Assembly: GCA_018240565.1 (NCBI GenBank)
Contig: JAFEFO010000013.1
Location: forward strand, 1 to 64,000
Reading direction: 5' to 3'
Source of the DNA: Pseudomonadota bacterium
GTDB taxonomy: Bacteria > Pseudomonadota > Gammaproteobacteria > Xanthomonadales > Rhodanobacteraceae
Length of the DNA stretch: 64,000 nucleotides
Below, in pieces: positions 11,701 through 19,503 of this stretch. Position 1 is the stretch's first letter, and every line of letters begins with the position of its first letter. The translations under genes were made by a program, and so were the position numbers. The notes beneath the pieces were generated by a model that did not search any database, was not told the origin of the DNA, and saw nothing but the letters and a program-made list of their open reading frames with translations.

Positions 11701-12825
11701 CATGTTGCCGTTGATGTGATCGCGGGCGTACCAGCCGCCGCCGGAAAAATCCAGCCACGCTTCGCGCTGCAAGGTCAGGCGATTGGCTGCATCCGGCGCG
11801 ATGCCGCGCGAGCGTTGTTCGATGGAAAGCTTCGCGCCATCACCCAGCGCAAATGCGGGCAGGCTCAACCAGTCATCCGGCACATCGGACTGGCGCGGAT
11901 CGACCTGCACCGCGCCACTCGCGGCGGTCACGCGCAGGTGCGGATCGGCCGCGTAGCTCCAGATTTCCTGCTTCGGCCAGGGCGCAGGAGCCAGGCGTGC
12001 GGTCGCGGCGGTCAAGGGCGCCAGCGCACGCGCCTGCACGGTGAGCGTGGCATTGCCGGGCTGCACCTGCACCGACAATTTTCCATCGCCATCCAGACGC
12101 GCCGGCCAGTCGCCTTCGATCGACATCGGCGCAAAACCTTCCGGCAGCACCGGTCCAAGCGATTCCGCGCGCGCCTGTCCGGAAACCGCAAGCCGGATCT
12201 GCGTGGTCAGCAGCGCGGGCACGCCGTCGGCGAGCCTGCGGAATACGCGCACCTCGATGTGATCGGCCTGGGGCGCGGCAGCCGCCGCGCGGCCCAGCGT
12301 GAGTTCACCACCGTCGCGTTGCACTTGCGCGACCGGCTTGCCATCCACGCTCAGCGCGATCAAGCCGATGGAGGGCGGCACCGCCAGTGCCTGCGGGCGC
12401 TCGCGCCACGCCATCGTGCCCCTGATCGCGTAACTGCCCGGCGCCAGCCATAAAGCGGGCGCGCCGCCGTGTTCGAGAACGGGCTGCGCCTGTCCGTTCA
12501 CCGTCACCTGTTGCGGCCAGTACTGTGCATCGCCGGGCAAGAAAATCCAACTCGGCGCTTGCGTGCGCCAGGCGATCGAAAACGTGGCGCCGCCGGCGTT
12601 GGCATCCAGGTGCAAGGTGCCGGGCCAGGCGCAGACGAAATCGCCGGCCGCGTTCGGCGCATGCGTGGCCAGGAACGGACACGCGCGGTAATCCAGATCG
12701 TGCATGACCCAGGCGCGCCAGTCGCGCAACGCGGAGGGGATTTGCGCATCCGGCGCCGGCTCCTGCGCCTGTATACTTGTAGACAATGCAAGAAGGCAGC
12801 CGATCAGGACCGATCCGAAACGCAT
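8710..12825 (-). CDS. Very large envelope protein with internal TonB-box-like segment
   Basis: A 1371-residue protein with a signal peptide (MRFGSVLIGCLLALSTSIQA), a long beta-rich extracytoplasmic region (residues about 25-475), a cluster of membrane helices (about 480-590), a short proline-rich linker (PSPPPPP), another helix near 685-705, a second signal-like hydrophobic stretch and beta-rich region (about 720-1140), then several C-terminal helices. At about residues 620-637 lies EALESIVVSGTKISRMD, very like the start of TonB-dependent receptor plugs although the protein has no plug or barrel. I do not recognise a named family. The stop overlaps the prmC start, and it lies 57 bp below the DUF5706 gene, so all four minus-strand genes may form one transcript. 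Confidence 0.7.
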   Translation of the reverse strand: MRFGSVLIGCLLALSTSIQAQEPAPDAQIPSALRDWRAWVMHDLDYRACPFLATHAPNAAGDFVCAWPGTLHLDANAGGATFSIAWRTQAPSWIFLPGDAQYWPQQVTVNGQAQPVLEHGGAPALWLAPGSYAIRGTMAWRERPQALAVPPSIGLIALSVDGKPVAQVQRDGGELTLGRAAAAAPQADHIEVRVFRRLADGVPALLTTQIRLAVSGQARAESLGPVLPEGFAPMSIEGDWPARLDGDGKLSVQVQPGNATLTVQARALAPLTAATARLAPAPWPKQEIWSYAADPHLRVTAASGAVQVDPRQSDVPDDWLSLPAFALGDGAKLSIEQRSRGIAPDAANRLTLQREAWLDFSGGGWYARDHINGNMVNGWRLDAAAPYTLEQATAQNAKAEDLLITRGANPGSSGVEWRTPNVDLSANLRIAAAAAMPVAGWQQTFDSVSARLHLPFGYKLLAAPGADSAAGSWIAGWTLLDVFVCAVLVLLAWRLLGLPGAAAAVAYLVLGYQESDAPLWSLIAVIALALIAKALPDGKLAHAALRLRALALLILVLIALPFVATQVRDALYPQLETGGYVVAPQQTPMSIPAPSPPPPPMATRGKNLAVPAPMVRAAPQAAASEALESIVVSGTKISRMDVTDHYSQTTVVQTGAGMPDWSLGSEAELSWSGPVLANQSVRLLIAPPWLVRPLRIVLVALLAFLVMRLFRGAAPGFRLPRRTALGASLLVLGTLALAPSAQAQGYPPQELLQQLRARLLQAPKCAPACASVAQAQVSADGDAIGVVLEAHAGERIALPLPNTGDSATLKSVQVDGVATDAIARGADNSRWLELARGVHRVQLAYVAAGDKATLAFPLKPARVLFSGKGWNASGIADDRLLADSLTLARVRADAAAGAKPTFGVQQFPPYVEVTRFINLGLDWTATTHVRRLAPQTGGFTVAVPLIKGEHVSSAGIEVKDGVVEAAIADGAAQTSWNGTLDKGGSLTLTAPALTDHAEIWRVVVSPTWHVEFSGVPGVDMPANEDANDYRNFEFHPLPGETLTLTVTRPQALQGAQRAIDAANLGSDVGQHAATHTLQLTVRTSQGGDQVIAVPADAQVLGVTRDGAPLNLRAQGGKLTLPLTPGTHRFDIRFRTDAALGLATSTPPVALGLPAANVNLALNLPANRWLLAVWGPTVGPAVLYWGELIVMILVAFALSRSGRTRLKFRDWLLLGLGFSTFSWGALVLVVAWLFAFDWRGREAQPKTESLFNLSQTGLVVLTLFALASVVSAIPQGLLGSPDMHVAGNGSTAQALQWFADRSMDALPQATAITVPLWVYKVLMLAWALWLANALIGWLRDAFAAWTKDGYWRKPALAASPLETTPEKPADAS

Positions 12826-12882
12826 GCGATGCTCCCGTGCAATGGACGTGGCGAATGAAACGCGGCTGGCGCGGCGACGGGG

Positions 12883-13455
12883 TCAGCTCGCGCCGGCATG
12901 CATGAGCAGGCGTGCTGCCTGTTCGGCGCAGGCGAGCACGAATCCGGCGAGAAAGAACAGGTAGCTCCAGCGCAAATACGGATACTTGTGCTGCGCAAGG
13001 TACACGCCCAGCGAATAGATGTCCGTCGACCAGGTCGCGTACGGCGAACCATCGCGCGCCAGCGCCTGCGCCATTTCGCGCAGGTAGCGCTCGCGCGGCA
13101 ACTGGCCGAAATGGCCGAAGAACAGCAGGTTGAATCCCGGGGGCAGCGAACCGTCCGCATTCAGTTTCGGCGGCCGGTACTTCGGCAATACCGCCAGGAT
13201 CGCCAGCAACAGCGCAATCAGCGTGAATGCGGCGAGGATCAGCGCGGCGACGCGCAAATCCGGATCGCCAAGCCGGCCCATGGCCAAGGTCAGCACGATC
13301 GAGGACATGGTGATGACGATGTTGGCCTTGGTGTCGGCCATGCTCGACAGCACCACATGGTGCTGCTGCGCCGTGCGCAACAGGTTGTCGGTGGTGCCGC
13401 GCTCGGGAATGTCGGCGAACAGCACGCTGGCGCGTTGTGACGGCGGCCCTTCCAT
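12883..13455 (-). CDS. DUF5706 (Pycsar effector TM-like) membrane protein
   Basis: About 190 residues. After a short cytoplasmic N-terminus comes NLLRTAQQHHVVLSSMADTK followed by ANIVITMSSIVLTLAMG, the typical helix-plus-first-membrane-segment of DUF5706, the family that includes the Pycsar membrane effector PycTM. A second helix (AALILAAFTLIALLLAIL) and a third near the C-terminus (YLFFLAGFVLACAEQA) follow. The start at 13455 has GGAG eight bases upstream; in-frame ATGs at 13470 and 13476 are alternatives. No pyrimidine cyclase gene is adjacent, so an anti-phage role is only a possibility and a housekeeping function is just as likely. It is divergent from the esterase, with 43 bp between the starts. 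Confidence 0.65.
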   Translation of the reverse strand: MEGPPSQRASVLFADIPERGTTDNLLRTAQQHHVVLSSMADTKANIVITMSSIVLTLAMGRLGDPDLRVAALILAAFTLIALLLAILAVLPKYRPPKLNADGSLPPGFNLLFFGHFGQLPRERYLREMAQALARDGSPYATWSTDIYSLGVYLAQHKYPYLRWSYLFFLAGFVLACAEQAARLLMHAGAS

Positions 13456-13498
13456 CGACTTCACTCCCATCCCCATCGGCAAGTGACACAATAGCCGC

Positions 13499-14395
13499 AT
13501 GATAGGAATCGCGTGCCGGCTTGGCAATCGTTTCGCGCTGCTGCTGGCGGCGCTTGCGCTGTGCGGCTGTGCCGGCGCGTTTTTCGCCGTCGTGGACAGG
13601 CTCGAAAACGCACGCAATGTGAATGAACGCGATCATGTCGTGTTCGATGGCAAGCGCGGTCTGGCGCTGGATGCGTATTCGCCGATTGGCGCGCACGCGG
13701 CGCCGGTCGTGGTGTTTTTCTACGGCGGCAGCTGGAGCGAAGGCAAACGCCACTGGTACCGCTATGTCGGCGACGCACTGGCCAGCCACGGCGTGGTCGT
13801 GCTCATCCCCGACTACCGCAAGTACCCGGACGTGCGCTTCCCCGCGTTCATGCGCGACGCGGCGCGTGCGGTCGCCTGGGTGCGCGAGCACGCGACCGAA
13901 TTCGGTGGCGATCCGCAGCACCTGTTCGTGATGGGCCACTCCGCCGGCGGCCAGATCGCCGCCCTGCTCGCCTGCGACCAGCGCTACCTCGCCGCGGTCG
14001 GCATGCGGCCACGCGACCTCGCCGGCATGATCGGGGTGGCCGGCGCCTACGCGTTCCTGCCCTTCGTGGACGACGAGCCGGAAATCTTCGGTGACGACGC
14101 CAAGGGTCGCTACGATTCGCAGCCGATCAACTTCGTCGACGGCGACGAGCCGCCGATGCTGCTGTTGCAGGGCGAGGACGACGACGAGGTGCCGCCGAGC
14201 AACGCGCAGGCCATGGCCGAGCGCGCGCAGGCGATGGACGGCACGGCGACCTTGAAGTTGTATCCGGACGTAGGCCACAACGGCATCCTGCTGGCACTCG
14301 CACGCGGCGGGCACGCGCAGGCACCGACGCTGGCCGACACGCTCGCCTTCATCGCGCGCATCGATGCCGTCGGCACGGCGGCATCGACACGATAG
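13499..14395 (+). CDS. Lipoprotein alpha/beta-hydrolase (esterase/lipase, HSL-like)
   Basis: 298 residues. The N-terminus has a hydrophobic stretch ending in the lipobox LCGC, so the mature protein is probably lipid-anchored in the periplasm or outer membrane. The hydrolase domain shows an oxyanion motif VVFFYGGSWSEG, the nucleophile elbow GHSAGG (Ser in GxSxG), an acidic residue in LLLQGEDDDEVPP and a late His in VGHNGILLAL, giving a complete Ser-Asp-His triad. It resembles carboxylesterases of the BD-FAE/Aes type. Substrate unknown. It is alone on its strand between DUF5706 and the ahpD-like gene. Confidence 0.85.
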   Translation: MIGIACRLGNRFALLLAALALCGCAGAFFAVVDRLENARNVNERDHVVFDGKRGLALDAYSPIGAHAAPVVVFFYGGSWSEGKRHWYRYVGDALASHGVVVLIPDYRKYPDVRFPAFMRDAARAVAWVREHATEFGGDPQHLFVMGHSAGGQIAALLACDQRYLAAVGMRPRDLAGMIGVAGAYAFLPFVDDEPEIFGDDAKGRYDSQPINFVDGDEPPMLLLQGEDDDEVPPSNAQAMAERAQAMDGTATLKLYPDVGHNGILLALARGGHAQAPTLADTLAFIARIDAVGTAASTR

Positions 14396-14403
14396 GCGCC
14401 CGC

Positions 14404-14964
14404 TTATGCCGCTGCCGCGAGCCCGGCGTCCGCCGCGGCGGACTGCTCCAGCGTCACCGCCACCGCATGCACCACGGCGGCGATGCGCGCCGCGCTCTGG
14501 ATCGCCTGCGCCGACACATCGTGCTTGCGCAAGGTCTTTTCGTGCGAGTCCACGCAGGTGCCGCAACCGTTGATCGCCGACACCGCGAGCGAACACAACT
14601 CGAAGTCGAGCTTGTCGCACCCGGGATTCGCCATCGCGTTCATGCGCAGCCCGGCGCGTAGCGTGCGGTATTCGGGATCGCTCGCCAGGTGCGTGAATCG
14701 GTAGTAGACATTGTTCATCGCCATGATCGCGGCGGCCGTGCGTGCGCCGTCGAGTTCCTGCGCACTGGCAGAACGCGCCGCTTCGGTTCCGATGGCGGAT
14801 ACGAGCGGTGCATGGCGCGCGGCAATCGCGCTGGCCAGCGCGACGAGGCCGATCTGCTTCTGCGTCAATCCCGGCGCGCCGCCTGTGGAGAGCACGGATT
14901 CGAGGTTCAGGCGCAGGTCGCGGGCGTAGTCGGGAATCGTGGATTTGATTTCGGAAAGGGACAT
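14404..14964 (-). CDS. ahpD: AhpD-type alkylhydroperoxidase (carboxymuconolactone decarboxylase family)
   Basis: 186 residues, close to the 177 of mycobacterial AhpD. The active site is NGCGTCVDSHE: a CxxC pair with a His three residues after the second Cys, as in AhpD, which passes electrons from dihydrolipoamide to AhpC. The N-terminus MSLSEIKSTIPDYARDLRLNL is also family-typical. The start at 14964 has GGAG nine bases upstream; a longer in-frame extension runs into the REP-like repeat and is rejected. It follows ahpC on the same strand with the repeat between them, so it is the second gene of a peroxide-defence pair, likely induced through OxyR. Confidence 0.92.
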   Translation of the reverse strand: MSLSEIKSTIPDYARDLRLNLESVLSTGGAPGLTQKQIGLVALASAIAARHAPLVSAIGTEAARSASAQELDGARTAAAIMAMNNVYYRFTHLASDPEYRTLRAGLRMNAMANPGCDKLDFELCSLAVSAINGCGTCVDSHEKTLRKHDVSAQAIQSAARIAAVVHAVAVTLEQSAAADAGLAAAA

Positions 14965-14983
14965 CTGGGAGTTCTCCATAATT

Positions 14984-15113
14984 GTCATTCCGGCATGGTC
15001 GAGCGTCGGCGACAGCCGACCGAGGGGAATCCAGAGGCCATGGATGGCAACCTTCGCCATTTTTGGTCGCTGCGTCCTGCAACCTGGATCCCGGCATTCC
15101 CTGCCGGGATGAC
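14984..15113 (-). repeat. REP-like paired palindrome (copy 1)
   Basis: Between ahpC and ahpD. It begins GTCATTCCGGCATGGTCGAG and ends in the palindrome GGCATTCCCTGCC followed by GGGATGAC. The left half is nearly the reverse complement of the right half of the copy at 18769-18900, so the two copies are inverted relative to each other. Confidence 0.8.
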
Positions 15114-15132
15114 GGTGTTGAAAGGCAATGGG

Positions 15133-15675
15133 TCAGGCCGCTTTCAAAGTCTGTTCGCCCGCCTGCCAGTTACACGGGCACAACTCGTCGGTCTGCAAGG
15201 CGTCCAGCACGCGCAGCACTTCGGCCGGATTGCGGCCCACGCTGCCGTCGGTGACGTAGGCGAAGCGGATGATCCCTTCCGGATCGACGAGGAAGGTCGC
15301 GCGCTTGGCCACGCCTTCGTCGGCGTCGAGGATGCCCAGCGCCGTGGTCAGGCGCTTGGCCGTGTCCGCCAGCATCGGGAACGGCAGGTGGCGCAGGTCC
15401 TTGTGGTCGCGTCTCCACGCCAGGTGCACGAATTCGCTGTCCGTGCTCGCCGCCAACACCTGGCAATCGCGATCGCGAAACTGCGAATCCAGATCGCCGA
15501 AGCCCTTGATCTCGGTCGGGCAGACGAAGGTGAAGTCCTTGGGATAGAAAAACACCAGCGTCCACTTGCCCTTGTAGGTGTGGTTGTCGATGGTGGTGAA
15601 AGCCTTGTCCAGGTTGTCGATGGACACGGTGGCCTTGAGGTTGAATTCGGGGAACTTGTCGCCGACGGTAAGCAT
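15133..15675 (-). CDS. ahpC: Alkyl hydroperoxide reductase C (2-Cys peroxiredoxin)
   Basis: 180-residue cytoplasmic peroxiredoxin reducing H2O2, organic peroxides and peroxynitrite. The peroxidatic cysteine is C52 in FTFVCPTE. The C-terminal LCPCNW places two cysteines (C166, C168) as in mycobacterial AhpC, the class that partners AhpD rather than AhpF, and the next gene is indeed ahpD. A Trp in the LAWRRDHK loop is also characteristic. It is transcribed divergently from oxyR across 134 bp containing a tandem OxyR-type operator, so peroxide induction is expected. Confidence 0.95.
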   Translation of the reverse strand: MLTVGDKFPEFNLKATVSIDNLDKAFTTIDNHTYKGKWTLVFFYPKDFTFVCPTEIKGFGDLDSQFRDRDCQVLAASTDSEFVHLAWRRDHKDLRHLPFPMLADTAKRLTTALGILDADEGVAKRATFLVDPEGIIRFAYVTDGSVGRNPAEVLRVLDALQTDELCPCNWQAGEQTLKAA

Positions 15676-15757
15676 GATGGACTCCTGATGGTCGTGGTTG
15701 GATAGGCGGCCCGGCTGGGCACGCGATCAAGATAGGGGTCGCTAACCGATTATTCAA

Positions 15758-15794
15758 ATCGATTGATGATATACTTTCGATAGGCTAGAACTAT
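15758..15794. promoter_or_regulatory. Tandem OxyR-type operator between ahpC and oxyR
   Basis: The OxyR consensus is two ATAGnTnnnAnCTAT units seven bases apart. The right unit here is ATAGGCTAGAACTAT (15780-15794, one deviation). Exactly seven bases to its left lies ATCGATTGATGATAT (15758-15772, a weaker match). It sits 15 bp before the oxyR ATG and 83 bp from the ahpC start, fitting autoregulation and ahpC activation. Confidence 0.7.
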
Positions 15795-15809
15795 TTATAA
15801 GGAAACCGC

Positions 15810-16766
15810 ATGAACCTGCGCGACCTGCACTATCTGGTAGCCCTCGCCGAGCACCGGCATTTCGGCCGCGCGGCACAGGCCAGTTTCGTCAGCCAGCCGA
15901 CCCTGTCCACGCAGATCAAAAAACTCGAGGATGAACTCGGCGTGGCCCTGGTCGAGCGCACGCCGCGCAAGGTGCTGCTCACCGAAGTCGGCCGCGAGAT
16001 CGCACAGCGCGCGCGCGACGTGCTCAACGAAGTCGAGCAGATCAAGGCGATCGCCCGGCGCACGCGCGATCCGGAATCCGGAACATTGCGACTGGGCATC
16101 TTTCCCACGCTCGGTCCGTACCTGCTGCCGCACGTGGTCCCGCGCATCCGCGAGCGCTTCCCGCGCCTCGAACTCTTGCTGGTTGAAGAGAAAACCGAAG
16201 TGCTGCTGCGCCAGCTGCGCGAGGGCCGGCTCGATGTCGGCGTGATGGCCCTGCCCGTCCACGACGATCAGCTGCATGCCGAATTCCTGTTCGAAGAACC
16301 CTTCCTGCTGGCCGTGCCGGAACACCACGAACTGGCCCGGCGCCGCGAGCTCAAGCTCGACGATTTGTCCGACCAGAGCCTGCTGCTGCTCGACGACGGG
16401 CATTGCCTGCGCGACCAGGCGCTGGAGGTGTGCGAGTTGTCCGGCGCGCTGGAAAAATCCGGATTCCGCGCCACCAGCCTGGAAACCCTGCGCCAGATGG
16501 TCGCCGCGGATGTCGGCATCACGCTATTGCCGACGCTCGCCGTGCAACCGCCGGTGGCGCATTCGGACAACGTGCACCTGATCGCGTTCCGCGGCAAATC
16601 GCCGAGCCGGCGCATCGCCATGTTCTGGCGCAAGAGCTCGGCGATGGCGGGCTTTCTCAAGAAGCTGGCGGCGACCGTGCGCGAGATACCGCAGGCTTTG
16701 CTGGATGCGCGCGCCGCCGTCGTCGAAAACACGCCAAAGCCCGCGGCCCGACGCGTCGCACGATAG
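15810..16766 (+). CDS. oxyR: Peroxide-sensing LysR-family regulator OxyR
   Basis: 318 residues: N-terminal winged helix-turn-helix (MNLRDLHYLVALAEHRHFGRA and SQPTLSTQIKKLE) and a C-terminal sensory domain. The two redox cysteines fall at exactly residues 199 and 208 (GHCLRDQALEVC), as in E. coli OxyR, where H2O2 drives the C199-C208 disulfide that activates the protein. The conserved segment GVMALP and a GITLLPTLA motif are present. Its own start lies just downstream of one tandem operator, and its stop codon is embedded in a second one, so both its neighbours are probably its targets. Confidence 0.97.
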   Translation: MNLRDLHYLVALAEHRHFGRAAQASFVSQPTLSTQIKKLEDELGVALVERTPRKVLLTEVGREIAQRARDVLNEVEQIKAIARRTRDPESGTLRLGIFPTLGPYLLPHVVPRIRERFPRLELLLVEEKTEVLLRQLREGRLDVGVMALPVHDDQLHAEFLFEEPFLLAVPEHHELARRRELKLDDLSDQSLLLLDDGHCLRDQALEVCELSGALEKSGFRATSLETLRQMVAADVGITLLPTLAVQPPVAHSDNVHLIAFRGKSPSRRIAMFWRKSSAMAGFLKKLAATVREIPQALLDARAAVVENTPKPAARRVAR

Positions 16767-16799
16767 ACACAATCTATCGAATTCATCGAAACATTCGAT
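16763..16799. promoter_or_regulatory. Tandem OxyR-type operator before rubrerythrin
   Basis: ATAGACACAATCTAT (16763-16777) matches the OxyR unit with one deviation; after exactly seven bases comes ATCGAAACATTCGAT (16785-16799), a perfect 15-bp palindrome with partial agreement. The left unit contains the oxyR stop codon (16764-16766). Position is 82 bp before the rubrerythrin ATG, suitable for activation. Confidence 0.65.
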
Positions 16800-16880
16800 T
16801 ATGTTTTATGCCGCTGGCGCGCTACGCTGCGCTGGTCAGGCGCGTTGCGCCCGGCCGCATCCCACAACACGAGGTGAGTC

Positions 16881-17300
16881 ATGAGCAACCTGAAAGGCTC
16901 CAAGACCGAACAAAGCCTGAAAGACGCGTTCGGCGGCGAATCGATGGCGAACCGCCGTTACCTGTACTTCGCCCAGAAGGCCGATGTCGAAGGCTACAAC
17001 GACGTCGCCGCGGTGTTCCGTTCCACCGCCGAAGGCGAGACCGGCCACGCGCACGGGCATCTGGAATACCTGGAACAATGCGGCGACCCGGCCACCGGCC
17101 TGCCGTTCGGCGAGACGAAAGCGAATCTCAAATCCGCCATCGCCGGCGAGACGCACGAATACACCGACATGTATCCGGGCATGGCCAAGACCGCGCGCGA
17201 CGAGCAATTCGGCGAAATCGCCGACTGGTTCGAGACGCTGGCCAAGGCCGAGCGTTCGCACGCCAATCGCTTCACCAAGGCGTTGAACGAACTGGTGTGA
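16881..17300 (+). CDS. Rubrerythrin (diiron ferritin-like domain only)
   Basis: 139-residue ferritin-like protein that reduces H2O2 at a diiron centre. Four helices carry the ligands: E in GGESMANRRY, the EGETGHAHGH motif, the E..H of GETHEYTDMY, and KAERSHANRF. The C-terminal rubredoxin domain of classical rubrerythrin is absent, so the electron donor must be separate; the Fe-S protein next door is the obvious candidate. GAGGTGAGTC provides the ribosome site before ATG 16881. The predicted OxyR operator upstream links it to peroxide stress. With the next two genes it forms a recurring rubrerythrin / Fe-S oxidoreductase / DUF3501 set. Confidence 0.92.
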   Translation: MSNLKGSKTEQSLKDAFGGESMANRRYLYFAQKADVEGYNDVAAVFRSTAEGETGHAHGHLEYLEQCGDPATGLPFGETKANLKSAIAGETHEYTDMYPGMAKTARDEQFGEIADWFETLAKAERSHANRFTKALNELV

Positions 17301-17308
17301 CAATGCTT

Positions 17309-17396
17309 GTCATTCCGGCAGGGACTGCCGGAATCCAGGTGCCACGGATGGCGGCATCCATGCAGTCTGGATCCCGGCAGTCCATGCCGGGATGAC
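17309..17396 (+). repeat. REP-like paired palindrome (copy 2)
   Basis: Two palindromes, GTCATTCCGGCAGGGACTGC with CGGAATCC and, inverted, TGGATCCCGGCAGTCCATGC with CGGGATGAC, between rubrerythrin and the Fe-S protein. Confidence 0.8.
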
Positions 17397-17416
17397 GGGG
17401 TTCTTTAGGACTTGCC

Positions 17417-18760
17417 ATGAACGAGACAACCCCCGCCGCCCGCGAAGGCAACCTCGAAGCGCCGACGCGGCATGCGCTGGACTGGAAGAACCCCGCGTTC
17501 TACGACCAGGCCGCGCTCGATGCGGAACTGGAACGCGTGTTCCACATCTGCCACGGTTGCCGCCGTTGCGTGAGCTTGTGCCAGGCCTTCCCGACCCTGT
17601 TCGACCTCGTCGATGAATCCGCGACGATGGAAGTGGACGGCGTGGCCAAGTCCGACTACGCGAAGGTCGTCGAGCAGTGCTATCTGTGCGATTTGTGCTA
17701 CCAGACCAAGTGTCCTTACGTGCCGCCGCATCCGTGGAACGTGGATTTCCCGCACGTGATGCTGCGCGCCAAGGCGGCGGCGCACAAGCGCGGCGAGACG
17801 AAACTTGCTGCCAAAGTGCTTTCATCGACCACCGCCGTGGGCAAACTGGCGACGATTCCGCTCGTGGTCGAGGCGGTGAACGCGGTCAACCACAGTGGCG
17901 TCGGCCGCAAGCTGCTGGAAAAAACGCTCGGCGTGGACCGCAATGCTCGCGTGCCGACGTACGCGCGCCAGCCTGCGCGCAAGCGCCTGAAGCATCTCGA
18001 CGGCAAGGCCAACGTGCAAGTCGCGGGGCGCACGCGCGGCAGCGTGGCGATCTTCGCGACGTGCTACTGCAACTTCTCGCAGCCCGAACCGGTCGAGGAT
18101 CTCGCTGCCGTACTGCGCCACAATGGCGTCGCCGTGAAGCTCATCGAGCGCGAGGTGTGCTGCGGCATGCCCAAGCTCGAACTCGGCGACCTGGAATCCG
18201 TGGAAAAATACAAGAATCAGAACATCCCGGTGCTCGCCGCTGCCATTCGCGCCGGCTGGGACATCAGCGCGACGATCCCGTCGTGCGTGCTGATGTTCAA
18301 GCAGGAACTGCCGCTGATGTTTCCCGACGACGCCGACGTGCAACTGGTCAAGCGCCACATCTTCGATCCGTTCGAGTATTTGTGGCTGCGCCACCAGGCC
18401 GGATTGCTGAAGACCGATTTTCCGAATGCGCTCGGCACGGTGGCCTATCACGCGCCCTGCCACCAGCGCGTGCAGAACATCGGCCCGAAGACGCGCGACG
18501 TGCTCGCATTGGTTCCGGGTACGCAAATCCAGTCGATCGAGCGTTGCTCCGGACACGACGGCACCTATGGCGTCAAGGCAAAGACCTACGCCTTCGCGCG
18601 CAAGATCGCCAAGCCGGTGGAAACACGCGTGCAGCAGATCGCGCCGGCGCATTTCGCCAGCGACTGCCCGATGGCCGCCAGCCACATCGCGCATGGCCTG
18701 GGCGACAATCCGCCGGCGGAAAGTCCGATCGGGTTGTTGCGCAAAGCCTACGGGATTTGA
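17417..18760 (+). CDS. HdrD/GlpC-like iron-sulfur oxidoreductase
   Basis: 447 residues. The N-terminal half has two ferredoxin-type clusters, CHGCRRCVSLC and CYLCDLCYQTKCP. The C-terminal half has two cysteine-rich CCG-type domains: CYCN...EVCCGMPK and APCHQRV...ERCSGHDG, the latter with the second domain's CCG replaced by CSG. This is the layout of heterodisulfide reductase subunit D and anaerobic glycerol-3-phosphate dehydrogenase GlpC, electron carriers or disulfide reductases at the membrane or in the cytosol. No membrane anchor is seen. Placed between rubrerythrin and DUF3501, it probably supplies electrons to the peroxide-reducing diiron protein; that is inferred from context. Confidence 0.88.
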   Translation: MNETTPAAREGNLEAPTRHALDWKNPAFYDQAALDAELERVFHICHGCRRCVSLCQAFPTLFDLVDESATMEVDGVAKSDYAKVVEQCYLCDLCYQTKCPYVPPHPWNVDFPHVMLRAKAAAHKRGETKLAAKVLSSTTAVGKLATIPLVVEAVNAVNHSGVGRKLLEKTLGVDRNARVPTYARQPARKRLKHLDGKANVQVAGRTRGSVAIFATCYCNFSQPEPVEDLAAVLRHNGVAVKLIEREVCCGMPKLELGDLESVEKYKNQNIPVLAAAIRAGWDISATIPSCVLMFKQELPLMFPDDADVQLVKRHIFDPFEYLWLRHQAGLLKTDFPNALGTVAYHAPCHQRVQNIGPKTRDVLALVPGTQIQSIERCSGHDGTYGVKAKTYAFARKIAKPVETRVQQIAPAHFASDCPMAASHIAHGLGDNPPAESPIGLLRKAYGI

Positions 18761-18768
18761 ATTCAACG

Positions 18769-18900
18769 TCATCCCGGCAGGGAATGCCGGGATCCAGACA
18801 GCAAGGACGCAATGCTTGGGAAATCCTCTGCAGTTGCCTTCCCTGGCTTCTGGATTCCCCTCGGTCGGCTGTCGCCGACGCTCGACCGTGCCGGAATGAC
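18769..18900 (+). repeat. REP-like paired palindrome (copy 3)
   Basis: Begins GTCATCCCGGCAGGGAATGC and ends CGTGCCGGAATGAC. The right half, including TCGGTCGGCTGTCGCCGACG, is the reverse complement of the left half of copy 1 with few differences. Confidence 0.8.
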
Positions 18901-18921
18901 GACAAACAGGAACCATCGTCA

Positions 18922-19503
18922 ATGCAAAAACTCGCACCCACAGACCTGATGACCCTCGAGGCCTACGCGCGCGAGCGTTCCGCCTTCCGCGCGCGCGTGC
19001 TCGAGCACAAGCAGGCGCGTCGCGTGGCACTGGGCGCGCACCTGACCTTGCTGTTCGAGGATCGCCTGACGATCCAGTACCAGGTGCAGGAAATGCTGCG
19101 CATCGAACGCATATTCGAACCCGCCGGCATCGCCGAGGAACTCGGCGCCTACAATCCGCTGATCCCGGACGGCGCCAACCTCAAGGCGACGTTGCTGATC
19201 GAATATCCCGATCCCGACGTGCGCGCGCGCAAACTCGTCGAACTGCGCGGCATCGAGCACGACATCGCCTTGCTCGTCGGCGACCTCGCGCCGGTCACCG
19301 CGATCGCCGACGAGGACATGCAGCGCAGCAACGACACCAAGACCGCGGCCGTGCACTTCCTGCGCTTCGAGCTTGCGCCTGCACACGCAGCCACCTTCAA
19401 GCGCGGCGATCGCGTCGCACTGGCGGTGGATCATCCCGCGTACCAGGGCAAAACGACGCTCGAAGCCGCGACGCGCGCGGCGCTCGCCGCGGACCTGGAT
19501 TGA
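18922..19503 (+). CDS. DUF3501 family protein
   Basis: 193-residue soluble protein starting MQKLAPTDLMTLEAYARER. The segment HLTLLFEDRLTIQYQVQEML followed by RIERIF is the family signature. No catalytic or metal motif is obvious. DUF3501 genes are recurrently found next to rubrerythrin and HdrD-like Fe-S proteins, as here, which suggests a shared role in peroxide reduction or cluster assembly. The start at 18922 is the first ATG after the REP-like repeat; AGGAACC lies upstream. The stop overlaps the TTG start of the next gene. Confidence 0.85.
   Translation: MQKLAPTDLMTLEAYARERSAFRARVLEHKQARRVALGAHLTLLFEDRLTIQYQVQEMLRIERIFEPAGIAEELGAYNPLIPDGANLKATLLIEYPDPDVRARKLVELRGIEHDIALLVGDLAPVTAIADEDMQRSNDTKTAAVHFLRFELAPAHAATFKRGDRVALAVDHPAYQGKTTLEAATRAALAADLD

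Noticed and set aside
9907-12453. 848-codon plus-strand reading frame opposite the large envelope protein
   Set aside because: Composition (R, Q, H rich) is typical of an antisense shadow; the minus-strand gene has signal peptide and helices.
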